Origin: Myrica gale | Taxonomy: Eukaryota; Streptophyta; Magnoliopsida; Fagales; Myricaceae | Assembly (NCBI GenBank): GCA_963930655.1 | Contig: OZ005604.1 | Coordinates: 12,720,001-12,784,000, forward strand | Direction: 5' to 3' | Length of the DNA: 64,000 bases | Shown: piece after piece, positions 12,664 to 25,500 of the stretch | Numbering within the stretch: the stretch's first letter is position 1 | How the letters are laid out: each line of letters starts with the position of its first letter | Notes under the pieces: generated by a model | Seen by the model: only the letters and a program-made list of their open reading frames with translations | Database searches by the model: none | What the model was told of the DNA's origin: nothing | Made by a program: the position numbers and the translations under genes

Positions 12664-13305
12664 CCTGTAGACTTGATCACCAAAGTCCCTTGTAAGACAT
12701 TTGACAATCCCTCTTTCCATTGGTCATTAATTCGTCAAAAATCCGAACATTCTTAATATATATATATACACACACAAAATTATATATAGACAACATTGAA
12801 ATCTTCCTATTAATTCTTCTGTCATATTATTTGAGTCTATTTCAATCTTTAATTACCTCTTCTTCAGGGGTAGAAACTTTCGTCATATTAATGTTTAATC
12901 TGATCTCTTTATATACCGAATTTAAAGCAATTCCTTTGCCATTGTAGAGATGACTTAAAGTTCATTTGAAATGTCTCTATAGACTATAGACAATCAACGC
13001 CCGGCCAGCTCTTAATCAAACGTATAAACGAAAGAAACTAGATACAAATAAATAATTATTGTAAATATAATATAGAATTATATATAAACAATCACATACA
13101 ACAAACATGAAAGATTTATGTTGAGGAAGAAAATTACCTCAGGATCACCTCCTAATTCAAGAACACCACGTAACTGTCGCTACAAATTATTACGAACAAA
13201 CACAAAGCTAATTGATGTTGTTCCTTATAGATAATTTGTTTTGATAGATTCTCCTCATGCACAAATCACGCGACGTACGTAATCTGGAATTATTCACTTC
13301 TGTAC
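12664..13305. other. AT-rich intergenic stretch
   Basis: No gene or repeat recognised beyond short TA runs near 12755-12790. Confidence 0.5.
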
Positions 13306-13870
13306 GTGTATCATAGTTTATGCGGAATTAAATTAAAACAAGCATGTTTTCAACAAAATATCAATCAGGATTATAATTGCAATTGCGGATTCGATTACCT
13401 ACCTGATACAGGAATTCAAGAATCCACAAATTTTAAGTCGCTTTACTATGCAATCCAATACTCCAGAAATTCAGAACAACAACTTAGATGTTTTGCCTCC
13501 TAAGAGATTTATGTCACTATCTCATTTTTAGATTTCTCTAATATGTTCTGATGGCCAACCTCTTGAATATAACTGTTATATTTTATACGTTTTGGGAAAC
13601 CCTAGAGAGAACACAAGACATAGGATACTTAGGGATCCCAAATTTCAGCCGTAGGATTAAACTGAAGAACTCTTCCTCTAAACAAATTAAGACTTCTACT
13701 CATTACAATCAAGTTCATCAACATATTGTAATTGACCCATGCAATTTGAGATTATTGTAAATATGCATCTTTATATACAATTAATTAATTTCACCAAACT
13801 ATATTTCATATGAGATATTTGGACTGTACTAATTATTTTGTTATCGAGCACACATAATTCTAAGAGTGTA
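13306..13870 (-). mobile_element. Solo LTR of the copia family found complete at 21200-28263
   Basis: The LTR (13311-13865) is flanked by perfect 5-bp TSDs gtgta (13306-13310, 13866-13870). It shares the blocks tttatgcggaattaaa, gattataattgcaatt and acataattcta with both LTRs of the element further right. Internal sequence is missing, so it formed by recombination between two LTRs. Orientation follows the complete element. Confidence 0.85.
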
Positions 13871-14345
13871 TTCACAAAAAAAAACTTGGTTATCTAGTCT
13901 GATACCACATAATCATCAAATTAATGCAGGTATTTTTCAGAATTTGCACAGAAAAAAAAAGAATATTGCACGTGTATGGAACGTAAAATATAAAACAGCT
14001 CAATATATATGGTGAATCTTCCTCATAATTTAGGGTGAAAATTATAGAAGGTATATTAATTAAAGAGTAAAGCATAATTTCTACAATAAATTAATTTCTC
14101 TTATTTTCCTCGATCGTCCTTGTCCGGAAGTAAGCAGCACGTGTTGTCATGATTGTTTCCCGGGTTACTTCAACTTGGAGAATTAAAAAGCAACACACAA
14201 TTATATTTCCGCGGGAAAAGAAGCTCGATCCGCACCGGTGCGTAACGTAAGAGGAAATGTGGAAAGGGTACGGACAACGAGACTGTTGTCTCCTTTCCTT
14301 TTGTCCTTCTCGTCTCTGTTGGATTAAACGATAAAATATGGGTAC
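13871..14345. other. Intergenic stretch
   Basis: No gene seen. A locally GC-richer part at 14100-14330 (cgatcgtcc, ccgcgggaaaag, gcaccggtgcg palindrome) lacks a convincing frame. Confidence 0.4.
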
Positions 14346-14697
14346 TACTCTCTTTTTTTTTTTTAATCAGAACGTGAAATCTTTATTCATTAAGAAACCA
14401 TACAAAAACAACATTAAGGAGGTTTAGAACCCTCGTACAACCAAGAAAGATCGAAAAAATGCTCAATAGAACAAGAGTTGCTGCCTGAAATTAATTCAGT
14501 AGCGCCCCAACGAGCGAGGAGGTGCACCGCCGAATTTGCACCACGACGAATATGACAAGCACTCCAAAACTGCATCTGACTTAACATCAAATGAATATCA
14601 TGAATAAGAGGTTGAATTCTCCAGTCAATAGTCTGAGGATAATTTTGAATGGCTGAAATGACAGTCGTTGAATCGCCTTCAAGAGTTATACTCTCTT
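14346..14697 (-). mobile_element. 5'-truncated LINE with RNase H C-terminus
   Basis: Direct repeats tactctctt (14346-14354, 14689-14697) bound a fragment whose left edge is a T-run (minus-strand poly(A)). The minus frame reads an RNase H tail typical of plant LINEs (SACHIRRGANSAVHLLARWG). It resembles the 10.4 kb copy but is a separate insertion. Confidence 0.75.
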
Positions 14698-15610
14698 ATT
14701 TTGGTAAGACACGACTTATAGTTACTAAACAGAGACATATGACGGAAGTTATCAATTAATGACCAATAAATTAATATAATCGTTAATAAAATCTAGGTTT
14801 CGATTGACTAAATTTACATATACTTTCTGTTGGTGGAGGATCTAGCTGATAATCATAATTTATTTAACATTATTTTCTACATTTTCTTTAATGACCTATT
14901 TAGTCTTTACCTTTTGCCTTCTTAAAAATGATCCTTTAATGTCCACTTCAATCATAGGATGGCCTGAGTTTTGCAGTGACTATTAAAAATGATATATAGT
15001 TATTTTCTGTCTAAAAATTTGAAGGAATGTCACTTTACACCTAATGACAGAGCAACATGTGTCGATTATGGCACATATTTGATGTCACATAGTCTAATTA
15101 AATCCACATCTGCTTGAAAGAATTAAAATTAACATACAAATAAAAACAAATTAATAGAACAAATTTAAATATAAATATATAAAGTAAATTAAAAGGAAAA
15201 TAAAATAAATTAACAAGAAAACATAAAAAAATTGAAAAATAAATTTACGAAAAGAATACAAAAAATCAAACCTTTAATTTAAAAGGTTAAAATTATAACA
15301 GAAATTAAAGAATTTAACAAACAAACTGAAAAATGGAAATTAGGAACAAGAGCAACTGACAAGAAATTACAAACTGAAAAAAATTATTATTTACGGGATT
15401 AAATAGAAAGCTTTCATAAAATGAAAAGTACAAATGTAATTAAAATATCAATATAAACTTTAAACTGAAAAAAAAGGAAAAAAGAAAAGAGCAGTACCCC
15501 TCCCCACTCCCTTATCGCAAGGCAACTATATATTTACTTATAATATTCCAACTACATTATCAAAGAGGTTTCTCATGCAGTGCTCCACTAAAGATCACAC
15601 GAAGTCGTTC
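14698..15610. other. AT-rich intergenic stretch
   Basis: No gene. The segment 15120-15480 is very A-rich on the plus strand with only short frames, perhaps a decayed transposon interior. Confidence 0.5.
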
Positions 15611-16321
15611 ATTAATGATCAGTAGGGCTGCACAATGACATAGGAAAATTTCGGTGGCACCGACACCGACACCGAATTTCCAATTTTATGTTTAACCGGT
15701 GCTGGTGTAGGTTTAGTTTTTTGATAAAACCGGTGGTTCCCGGTTTAACCGGCACTGGGTTTCCCGGTGGAGGTTAAACCGAGATTTTTTTTTATAGTTT
15801 TTTTAGTTTAGTTTCTATTCAATAGTTCAAACTTTAGTTTTACCTCAAAACGTAGTATTCTAGAAGCATGACAATATTTACTCAATAGTTTAGTTTCACC
15901 TGAATATTTGAGATTTGTTGTTGGTTTTGTCTAATCAAATGCTTACATTCAAGTTACCAAGAAGCTTGCTAGGTGAATGAACTAGTTATTTAGAATTTTG
16001 GTAGAAAAAATTACAAATTTATTGTATTTAGAAGGGTATATACGAAGGCATTGGAATCATAATTAAAGAGTTTAATGTCAAACTTTGGTAAGTACATCGC
16101 ATAATATAAGTCAAAAGGTTGAGATTTTACCACAAAAAATTTTAAATCAATGTATTAATTTAAGAGTTTTTATGAAATGTTAACAAATTGTCTAAATTTC
16201 TAAAATTGACAAATCACTATTAAATTTATACCATGCTTGCAAAACCAATAACTCAATTACATTTTAGTTCAAATTTCTAATACATTTTAGTTCAAAAATT
16301 CAGATAGAGTCATTACGTTTG

Positions 16322-16475
16322 ACCAGCGTTTGACAAGCGCTTGAGCGCCCTTTAAAAAAATCCAGACAGAGTCATCACGTTTGACTAGCGTTAGACAAGC
16401 GCTCGAGCGCTCAGTACAAATTTCAGACAGAAACATAAGCGCTCGACGAGGGTTTGGCCCGCGCTCGAGTGCCTT
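16322..16475. repeat. Degenerate repeat rich in GCGCTCGAGCGC
   Basis: Three rough units each hold a phrase like gtttgaccagcgtttgacaa followed by a gcgctcgagcgc palindrome and a cagacag spacer. The same vocabulary recurs at 43672-43862 inside an unrelated repeat. Confidence 0.6.
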
Positions 16476-16952
16476 AGAAAATTGCTGAATTTTTGAATTT
16501 TCCTTGTGAAACCAAGGGAAACCCTACTAGGTTTTTAACATGTTTTAAAATTGTTATTGATTTGTTAATTAGAGGGAAAACACATATTTCCCCTCTAAGT
16601 GTTGTTAGGGTCTAAACGGATTTTTCAAAAGATAATAGTTTCTACTTACAATGATGTCTCTATTAATTTGGACTTTAAATTCTCATCTTATCTTTTAAGA
16701 TGATCTTTAATTTTATTGATTTTGAAATTTGGATTTCATTAGTTTAAATTTTATTGATATGTGATTAATGGACCAAAAGAAAAAAGAAAAAATACATTGG
16801 GCGAAGTGCGTAAAATGCTAAAAAATGGCTCAATATTAATGTAGGGTAACCTGAAACCGCCTCCGTTAAGGGCCGATTTTTGCGCTTAACGGTGTAGGTA
16901 TATGTGATACTTTTTTCAAAACCGGCCTACCTGGTGTAGGTGTTGGTTTTAC

Positions 16953-17060
16953 TAAATAAAGAATAGCAGCTGATCATTAGGGCTGCACAACCCTTAACTC
17001 GATCAACTCTTCGTTGCTGTGCGTGCAGTTAATTACCAGCTGCTATTCTTTATTTAGCAT
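16953..17060. repeat. Perfect inverted repeat / hairpin
   Basis: taaataaagaatagcagct is followed about 70 bases later by its exact reverse complement agctgctattctttattta. No U-run follows and no function is assigned. Confidence 0.75.
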
Positions 17061-17697
17061 TTTTTTTCGAGCACAAACTTTTCTCATCGGCTTGAGCGAA
17101 GCGAGACAAGTTTAATTCTCGTATAGTTTCTACGTATTATATGTTGATGCCTCATGTAGATCAGAGATTTGTCTGTTTGACTGTACCTTTGATCTTCTAA
17201 ACCCAGTCAATATACCGCACCAGGCTAGTAAAACTCTGATTTCGGTCTGTCAGACATTTAGTGCGTTGAATGGTCGTCCTAAGTACGGAGTTCGTGTATG
17301 TCTGTGCGATAAAGTCTAATAAATAAACACTTTTAATCCTAGATTTGCTCGGCATTATATCTAATGTCTAGGATTCACACATACCGACGTAATTAATTAG
17401 GGACTAAACTCAAAAACAAAACCGTTACAACAAGTCTGTCTGGATAGTACACCTCATGCAGTCCACAAAAGAAGGAAATATAAAAGCAAGTATCTTTTTC
17501 AATGAAGATACAGAATGCGAAAGTGGAGTCTTAGGCGTGTACGGACCTGCAAAGTCCGGCATTTACATACCCAATAAAAGAACAAAGTCCATCGTCTTCA
17601 TTGCGCTTAGTTGTGACAACGAGGAGTCTGTCCAACAGACTTCACAACCACCCTTACAAGAGATCAGGACCTCGCGGGGACCCTGCCTTGGTAGAGT
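17061..17697. other. Intergenic stretch
   Basis: A 119-codon plus-strand frame crosses 17456-17815 but shows no recognisable domain and runs into the dispersed repeat at 17698. I do not support it as a gene. Confidence 0.4.
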
Positions 17698-18012
17698 GAT
17701 CCCCAAGGGGTACCTCCAGGCGGGATCCGTTATTATGCTTTGCACTATGGTGCTGAGTAACGGCTCAGATTTCTCCTTTAAACTCCAATGGTTGGATTTT
17801 CGCCACGTCAATTAAAATTATATAACCCTTGCCCAACCCGTTTAACTGTGTAACCCACCCATTTAGCTTTGACCCACCCACATAGAAAGAACGCAGATCT
17901 TCGTCTTCCTCATCCTCTATACGCTGTTGCAGATCTCGCAGCTACTCGTTGTATTTACGTTGTTGCAGATCTGCGTTTCTTCACACGATTTCCTTTGGGC
18001 AATCTGAGTTCA
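17698..18012 (+). repeat. Dispersed repeat, left copy (inverted partner at 28660-28990)
   Basis: About 310 bases match, in reverse complement, the segment 28660-28990, including gttattatgctttgcactat, the tgacccaccc block and the gcagatctcgcag block. The left copy has a short extra segment near 17945-17965. The two copies point towards each other across 11 kb that holds gene fragments and a copia element, as expected of terminal inverted repeats, but no TSD was found. Confidence 0.65.
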
Positions 18013-18095
18013 GTAGTAAGTTGCTTTTGTGCATCTTCCTCGTTGCTTTTGTGCATTTATTTACATGTTGACCATGCATATGATTGGTACAACCT

Positions 18096-19165
18096 GTCAC
18101 GCCCCAAAAATCGACATTTGGAATTTTCATTAAAAACAAATTTGAGACATCATCTCCTTTATTCTAAATAAAAACAGCATCAAAACTTCAATGCTTTAAA
18201 ACATCATCAAATTTTCAAACAATACTACTCCCGCCCGCATGCTATCTAATTCGGATCCTTGACAAGTTCTTCAAAAATATCTGAAAGTGGGGAAAATAAT
18301 AACGGAATGAGTTCGACAACTAAGTAAGCAAAGAATAAAAATAAATATTCTTTTCTTTGAGCCAAAATAAAGGAAGTAAAATATCTTTTTAGCACAAAAC
18401 AGAAAATAAAATAGATTTTCAGAAAATTCTCTTTTGCATTAACAATAAACCACATTGACCCCTGTGACAGGGTTGTGCAACGACTTAACCGGCGGCCAAA
18501 CCGAATTAAGCCAATAGTAAGTGGAGTTTTTCCTACTAAGAATTAGCCACGTACACTAAGTGTGCACTAGGGAGAAACCCACACAAAAATCAATCCGAAG
18601 AATGGGCGCACTCAGTAATCAGTAAGTTGGTACCAACAACAGCAGTAATCAGAACATTGCCTGGGGTTTGTAAACAGTATAATATATAATATCAAAAATT
18701 AGAATCAGAAACATAAATAATATTAATTAGAATACAGAATCTTTGGAACAATAATATAAACAGATCTTAGTATGTCTTTTAAATTCCCATCAGAGTACAG
18801 AATCTTTGGAACAGTAATATAAACAGATTTCAGTATGTCTTTTAAATTTCACATTTGTTTTTTTTAGAATAATATAAGCTTGTAATAAAACAATATTTTC
18901 CAAAAAATCTTTTATGAAAACCTATTCGTCATTTTTGAAGAAAAACAGTATAGTAGCTCCGCTTACCCGATTTGCTTCAAAAATCGAACCACCCTTGAAT
19001 CCACGTATTGCAGTGACCCAAAAGAACCTAACAAAATCGAGAAACTCAACAATGACCGAAATTGACCTAGAGAGAGAGAGATCTAAAAAATGATAGAGAA
19101 TTCACGTTTGAGAGCTGTGAATAATCTGTGAGCGGAATGTCCCTTTTATAGGCCGAATCAATGTG
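18096..19165 (+). mobile_element. Probable gypsy-type LTR or LTR fragment
   Basis: It starts tgtcacgcccc, the same terminal phrase as the giant LTRs at 33.6-41.6 kb, and contains a related aagtggggaaaataataacg ... acaactaagtaag block. The right boundary is unclear; a second LTR-like start tgtaacaacccc follows at about 19162. No coding sequence is recognised. Confidence 0.45.
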
Positions 19166-19438
19166 TAACAACCCCAAATCGTTGCCCTTTTGAAATCCTC
19201 CATTAACCACCATAAATCGCTTGATTTATTAAGAAAACGTCGAGATCCACACAATGGAGTTGAAAGGCAGCGAAAATCAGTTGAAAAGGTGCTAAAACGG
19301 ATGAGAAATCGAAGAGAGCGAGAGGAAATTGATGAGAGAGAAACTGAAGGGTTGAAAACGGCGGCTAGGGCAGAAGAATCGAGATTTTAAAGTTTGGGGA
19401 AGAAGAAGATCAAAACACACCGTTTTACTTAAAGTTTG

Positions 19439-19578
19439 GATTCGTCCATGTATGCGGCGTCTTGCTAGTCCTAATTTGAGTTGGAAGGCCGCACTTGCAT
19501 TCTGTAGTTGAAGGGTGTGGGACGTTTTCACCAACACTGCTACTCCCATAAGATAACACCGAATACATGGACGAATCC
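19439..19578. repeat. Short inverted-repeat element (possible MITE)
   Basis: ggattcgtccatgtat at 19439 is repeated as its exact reverse complement atacatggacgaatcc at about 19563-19578. The 140-bp element has no frame; no TSD is evident. Confidence 0.5.
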
Positions 19579-19921
19579 ATTTCCCTTGTTTGTCTGCGCA
19601 TTAAAGTTGATTAGGATTATATTACATCAATTGAAATAGCATCTAAAAAAATCAACAATTGATACTTAGGTGATGTTTACTTTCCCAACATTTTGGGGTA
19701 TGAAAATTTACAGCAAAACATACACACTCCAACATTTTTAACCTTTACACCTTACTTTTTACAAACCCCAATAAATCTCAATAAAGTAAAGATTACTAAA
19801 ATTTCAGGAATATTCCCCAAAATTTTGACAAATAAACATACCCTTACAAAGTCAACACCAATTGTGCTTGTGTAACCGTCCAGGCATGAATCATCCTATA
19901 TCAAAGACACAAAAATAAGAC

Positions 19922-20395
19922 ATGTATCAAAAAAGTGGGGAAAATAACAGGAAAATAATATCTTTGTCTAGAATAGCAGACTTTACAACGCAAATCGATA
20001 ATTTGCTAGAGGACTTAGATTCCTTGCGCAGTAAAAAATGTGATTTGGAAGAACAGATTGTGTGTAAAAGTGATGAAGTATCATCTCAAGACCAGGCCAT
20101 AATGGATCAGGTCAATGTATTGCAGCAGAAACTCGAGACCCGACATACCGAGAAGAGTGAACTGGAAGCACAAATTGGCAAGAGAACTCAAGAAAATTCA
20201 GAATACTTGATTAAGATAGAAAATTTGAAAGAACAGATTGTAAGCATGACTCTAAACCAACAGAGCATTTTACAAGAGAAAGAAAGTTTAACAGTGCAAG
20301 TGCAGGACGATGCAAGACAAAATTTTTGAACTGGAGAAAACAGTAACAGATAGGGGTTTGAGTTTTCTACTCTTCACAAAAAATTCAAAAGTGGA
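19922..20395 (+). pseudogene. COP1-interactive protein 1-like coiled-coil fragment
   Basis: A frame of about 130 codons reads as continuous heptad coiled coil (LDSLRSKKCDLEEQI, LQQKLETRHTEKSELEAQI, LKEQIVSMTLNQ). The phrasing is that of repeat segments of plant COP1-interactive protein 1, a long cytoskeleton-associated coiled-coil protein. Near 20310 the frame shifts: KIFELEKTVTDRG continues in another frame, and a further shift is needed to read FEFSTLHKKFKSGDY. The fragment covers only a small part of a protein normally over 1000 residues. No start, splice context or upstream exons are visible, so this is a broken copy. Other long coiled-coil families remain possible. Confidence 0.6.
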
Positions 20396-21138
20396 GATTA
20401 CTCTTTCAGTACCCTATTATAATATTCCTTAACTCTATAGTACTTCTGATGGGCGTGGAAGGAAAATTAGTATGCAGCCACACGAAACTCCTATTGATTA
20501 TAGATATATAAGAAATTTGAAAGTAATTACAAATAAGCTTTCTTGCTTCGTTTCAAAAATCGGAAATCTTTCTGCTCAAACAAGATTTTATAGAGTTCAT
20601 CTTAGGAATAAGGCCATAAAGTCAGGTGATTTACCTATGCCAAAGTTGGAGCATTCTCAAGATCATGACTTGCATGACTTCAAGCATACTCGACTCTATT
20701 TGTCCAAAAATGTGCTCTTAAAACCTTAGCTTTACGTTTTATCAGAGCAAGTAGTTATATTTTGTTGTCTTCTTTGTTTCCTTCCAGGCTTTATAATCTT
20801 AATTAGATAGTGGGTTACCAACAAATTTTATATGTACGGAGAAGAAATCAAGCATAAATTACATTTTAGACGCCACCTTTGTAGACACTGGTATAAGTAG
20901 AGCATATCAGCAGAAATCAAAGATACCCTTTACAGAATATTCAATGTTCCACAAGATCAACATTGAAACTCTTCAAAAGCGTAAAAAAAGATGACAGAAA
21001 AATGACCTTGACGAATTACAATATCTAGAGGGTTGCATAAGGTATAGGCAATATATGAACAAGATTAAATTTCTCCAACAACAGAGTGGGAAAGGGAAGG
21101 GGGAGCATTTAACAAAGGATGGCATTTTGGAAGCTTAC
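20396..21138. other. Stretch between gene fragments
   Basis: Two short plus-strand frames (20472-20729, and about 21000-21080 with DLDELQYLEGCIRYRQYMNK) look mildly protein-like but match no family I recognise. They may be further captured exon debris. The later exons expected for a Rab gene are not here. Confidence 0.4.
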
Positions 21139-21199
21139 AGCAAATCTCAGAAGAAGACATGATTTGCCAACACCAAAGTCTCCAATAAGCAAAAGCTTG

Positions 21200-21784
21200 T
21201 CAGAGTTTATGCGGAATTAAACTAAAACAAACAATATGTTTTCAACAAAACATCAATCAGGATTATAATTGCAATTGCAGATTGGATTACCTACCTGATA
21301 CAGGAATTCAGGAATTCAGGAATCCATAAACCTCAAGTCACTTGCGATCAATTCCAAAACTCCAGCAATTTAGAACAACAACTCAAATGCGTTGCCTCCT
21401 AAGGGATTTATGTTACTCTCTCTTTTTGGGATTTCTCTAATAGGTTCTGATGATTTCTCTAATAGGTTATGATGGCCAACCCCTTGAATATAATAGTTAT
21501 ATTTATAGGCCATGGAAACCCTAGAGAGAGCATGAAACATAGGATCCTTAGGGATCTCAAATTCTAGCCGTAGGATTAGACTGAATAATTCTTCTTCTAA
21601 AAAAATTAAGGCTTCTACTAATTACAATAAAGTCCATTAACATATTGTAATTGACCCCTGAAATTTGAGATTATTGCAAATATGCCGCTTTACATACAAT
21701 TAATTCCTCCCACCAAACTATATTCCATATGACATATTAGGATTAGATTAATTATTTGGTTATCGTGGGAACATAATTCTAACA
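21200..21784 (-). repeat. Downstream (3') LTR of the copia element
   Basis: Shares gtttatgcggaattaaact and the acataattctaaca terminus with 27713-28263 and with the solo LTR at 13311. It carries a small internal duplication of gatttctctaataggtt near 21431-21470 that the other LTR lacks. Confidence 0.9.
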
Positions 21785-22550
21785 ATTTCCCATTTTCCCT
21801 CAGAACCAAATATCACCGTCATGTCTCTATCTCATGTAAACTTTGATTTCTTAGTTCACAACTCAGTTGGACCACAAATGTTTTTTGAAATATATATAAT
21901 ATATTTTATGTATTCATAAAATAGTTTTGTAAAACATACCGGCCGGATTTATTTTGGTCCAACTCTTATACGAACACTAACTGAATATACGGTCTCTCCA
22001 AGAGACTGGTGGATTCCTTGTTGAGCATTCATATAACTCATCCATCATGCATACAACCCAACATGTACGTATATAGTTCTGAATGGACATCACCGGTTGA
22101 CAATGTCAAAGTATGTGTACATAATACATGAATAAATACAAAAATCTCAAGTCTAAGGACAATACCGAATTGTGATAGAATAACCTTTAACCTGACAGTG
22201 ATCATTCCAAAAGGCATTCTTAATTGGATCATGTTCAGTGTATGTACTTGTTACATGACACCCACTTGTTTGCTTAAGGTCATACCTTAAAGATGGAATC
22301 AATAATTATCCGCACAACAAGTGTAGACTTTATGGTAAAAAAGTCTAGAACAATTTCAGACTTACAAGGAACTGAAAAAACGTTATTCTCTGTCTTTGAT
22401 TCATTAATCTATAGCATGATTTTTCTACAATGTTACCTGAACAAATTTAGATACATAACATCTCATGTTACGTATAAACCCATAACAACAATAATATATG
22501 TGAAAAACAAATAACCTTTTGTTATCAAATAATAAAGGGATAAACAAACG

Positions 22551-25500
22551 TCAAACCCAATCATACATATATCTCAAACCCATATATTTAATATGTTTAT
22601 CAAACACTTTCTGAGATAAATGATTTGTAAATGGATCAACTAAATTATCAACTGATATAACTTTTGCCATTGTGATATCACCTCTGGATATGATATGTTT
22701 CACAGCTAACCAATGTTCTAGACCTGGATTGGATTGATATCTACTCACAACGCTAACTGCGTGACTAATATCAGGTCTAGTACAAACCATAGCATACATG
22801 GCACTCCCAACAGCCGAAGCATAATGTCAGTTATTCATCTTCTCTCTTTCTTCAGGTGTTTTTGGACACATATGCTCAGAGAGATGAATTCCATGTCTAA
22901 AGGGTATAAACCCTTTCTTGGAATTTTTCATGCTAAATCTAACCAACATCCTGTCAATATAATTGACCTATGAGAGACCCAATAATCTCTTCTTTCGGTC
23001 TCTAAACACTTTGATCCTGAGTACTTAGGATGTTTCCCCAAGGTCTTTCATTGAAAATTGATTAGACAACCACATTTTCACAGATGACAAAGCCCCTACA
23101 TCATTCCCAATGAGTAGTATGTCATCCACATAAAGAACCAAAAAGGTAATATCACTCCCACTATCCTTCTTGTAGACACAAGGTTCAAAATAATTTGTAA
23201 GAAACCAAACATTTTGATTGACTTATCAAAACTGATGTTCCAACAACGTGATGCTTGTTTTAGGTCATAAATGAATTTCTCCAATTTGCATACTTTTGAT
23301 TCATTTTCCTGAGATATGAAACCTTCTAGCTGATCCATATAAATTTCTTCATGGATGTGCCCATTCAAGAATGTGGTTTCCACATCCATCTGTCATATCT
23401 CATAATCATAGTATGCTGCAATTGCCAATAGAATCCTATGGACTTTAGCATGGCTACTTGTGAAAAGATTTCCTCATAATCAATACCAGCCTTTTAAGTA
23501 TACCTTTTCACCACCAGCCTAGCTTTGAAGGTCTCTACCTTTCATATTGGTACAAGTTTCCTTTTGTAGACCCATTTGCAACCAATAGGCTTAATGCCTT
23601 CTGGTTTGTCTACCAAGGTTCATACCTTGCTGGAATACATGGAGTCCATCTATGATTGCATAGCCACATGCCAATGCTTAGCATCTTTTTCTTTCACAAC
23701 TTCTGTATAATCATAAGGAATAATCATAAGGATCAATCTCCAGTCCCTCAGATTCTATTTGATAAATCTCATTTAGAAAATTAAATTTTACTGGAGGTCT
23801 AATAATCTTTTTATTACAATGAGTTTCCTGTGTCTCATCAGGTTCTGTTTGTTCAGTGAGAATGATCACCTGATCCTCATTGTTCTCATTCTGCTCAGTC
23901 ACTGTACTATTTATTTGCTCATCAAGAACAACTCTACTCTCATTTTCATTTAAACTATAATCCTCTTCAAGAAAAGTTGCATTCTTGCTAAAAAACACTT
24001 TGATTTCATTGGGATTATAGAAGTAGAAACTAGTAGTCATTTTGGAATAGCCTACAAATAGGCACCTATCAATCCTTGATCCCAGCTTATCCACATTAAT
24101 CCTTTTAACATGAGCTAGACAACCCCACAACCCCATATCTTAAAATGATTTAGGATTGACATCTTGCCAGTCCGTAACTCATATGGAGTTTTAGGAACTG
24201 ATTTTCTAGGGATCCTGTTTAACAAGTCAACAACGGTTTCCAAAGCATGTCCTCAAAATGATATGGGCAATTGAACTATGCTCATCAAGGAATGAACCAT
24301 ATCCAATAGGGTTATATTCATTCTCTCTGCAATATCATTGTGTTGTGGTGTGCCTGTGGTGTGAGTTGAGATATGATTCCATGATCTTTAAGATAAACTT
24401 TAAAATCATCCAAGAGGTATTCGCCTCCCCCTATTTGAGCGAATCATTTTAATGGACTTTCTAATCTGTTTCTCAACTTCATTGTGGAATTCTTTGAACT
24501 TTTCAAAGGATTCCGATTATGCTTCATCAGATATAGATAACTATACCTGGAATAATCATCAATGAAAGTAATGAAATAAAAGAAATCTCCTTTTGCCTTG
24601 TGGTTGAAGGGAACACAAATATTAGTATGAATTAATCCTAGTATTTATGTGGCTCTAATCCATTTTCCTGTAAAAAGGGCTTTTGGTCAATTTTCCTTGT
24701 AAGCTGGGCTCACAGATTGGATAGAGTTCAATTTTCAGAAATTGCAATGGCCCATCCCTTACCAATCTAGTGATCCTATCAATATTGACATGACCATATC
24801 TTAGGTGCCACAAGTAAGTTGAATTAACATCCCCTTTTTCTCTTAAGGGATAACACACTGGAATCATCATTCTCAACATTATTAAAAGAATTATCAACAT
24901 TCAAAAGATAAAGACCATCATAAATAATTCCAGAAGCAACAAATTTATTTTGAAACTAAATAACAAGCTTGGAATTGAAAAGAACTGAATATCCAGATAA
25001 ACAAAGTTTTGAAATAGAAATAAAATTTCTACAAACTTCTGGAACATAAATACAGTCTTCTAGAATTAAAATTCTATTATTAGATAATTCTAAACTAAAA
25101 ACTCCAATGGGGTCGTTGCAACAGTTGCACCCGTCACCATCTTAAGGATCAGCTCCCTTTTCATGGTGCCTTCTGGTCTCCTTGAACCCATGCAACATAT
25201 TGAAGATGTGAGAGGTAGAACCAGAATGCACACACCATGAATTAAATGGATCATCCTTACATTCAGTTCAATTACAAGCATATTAGACATATCTTCAGAA
25301 GGTTTACCCTTTTTAAGAGAAGCTATGTAAACTCGGCAGCTTCTCTTCCAGTGACGGGGCTTGCTGCGATGGAATCAATTTCCTTTGCCTTTGTCCTTGT
25401 CACCTCCTTTGTTCCTTGTTCACCTTGGACATTGTTAGCTGACTGAGACCCCTTATTATTTTCTCGAATTTCATAAACTTGGATATCGATTTCATAGAGG

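Larger units (their letters stand above)
15611..17060. mobile_element. Degenerate DNA-transposon-like block with aaccggt-rich ends
   Basis: A near-identical string gatca(g/t)tagggctgcacaa occurs at about 15617-15636 and 16970-16990, and both ends are rich in accggt/taaccgg. Between them is AT-rich non-coding DNA with a GCTCGAGCGC-rich patch (16322-16475). A hairpin (16953-17060) closes the right side. It could be a decayed hAT element, but the terminal strings are in direct orientation and no TSD was found. Confidence 0.35.
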
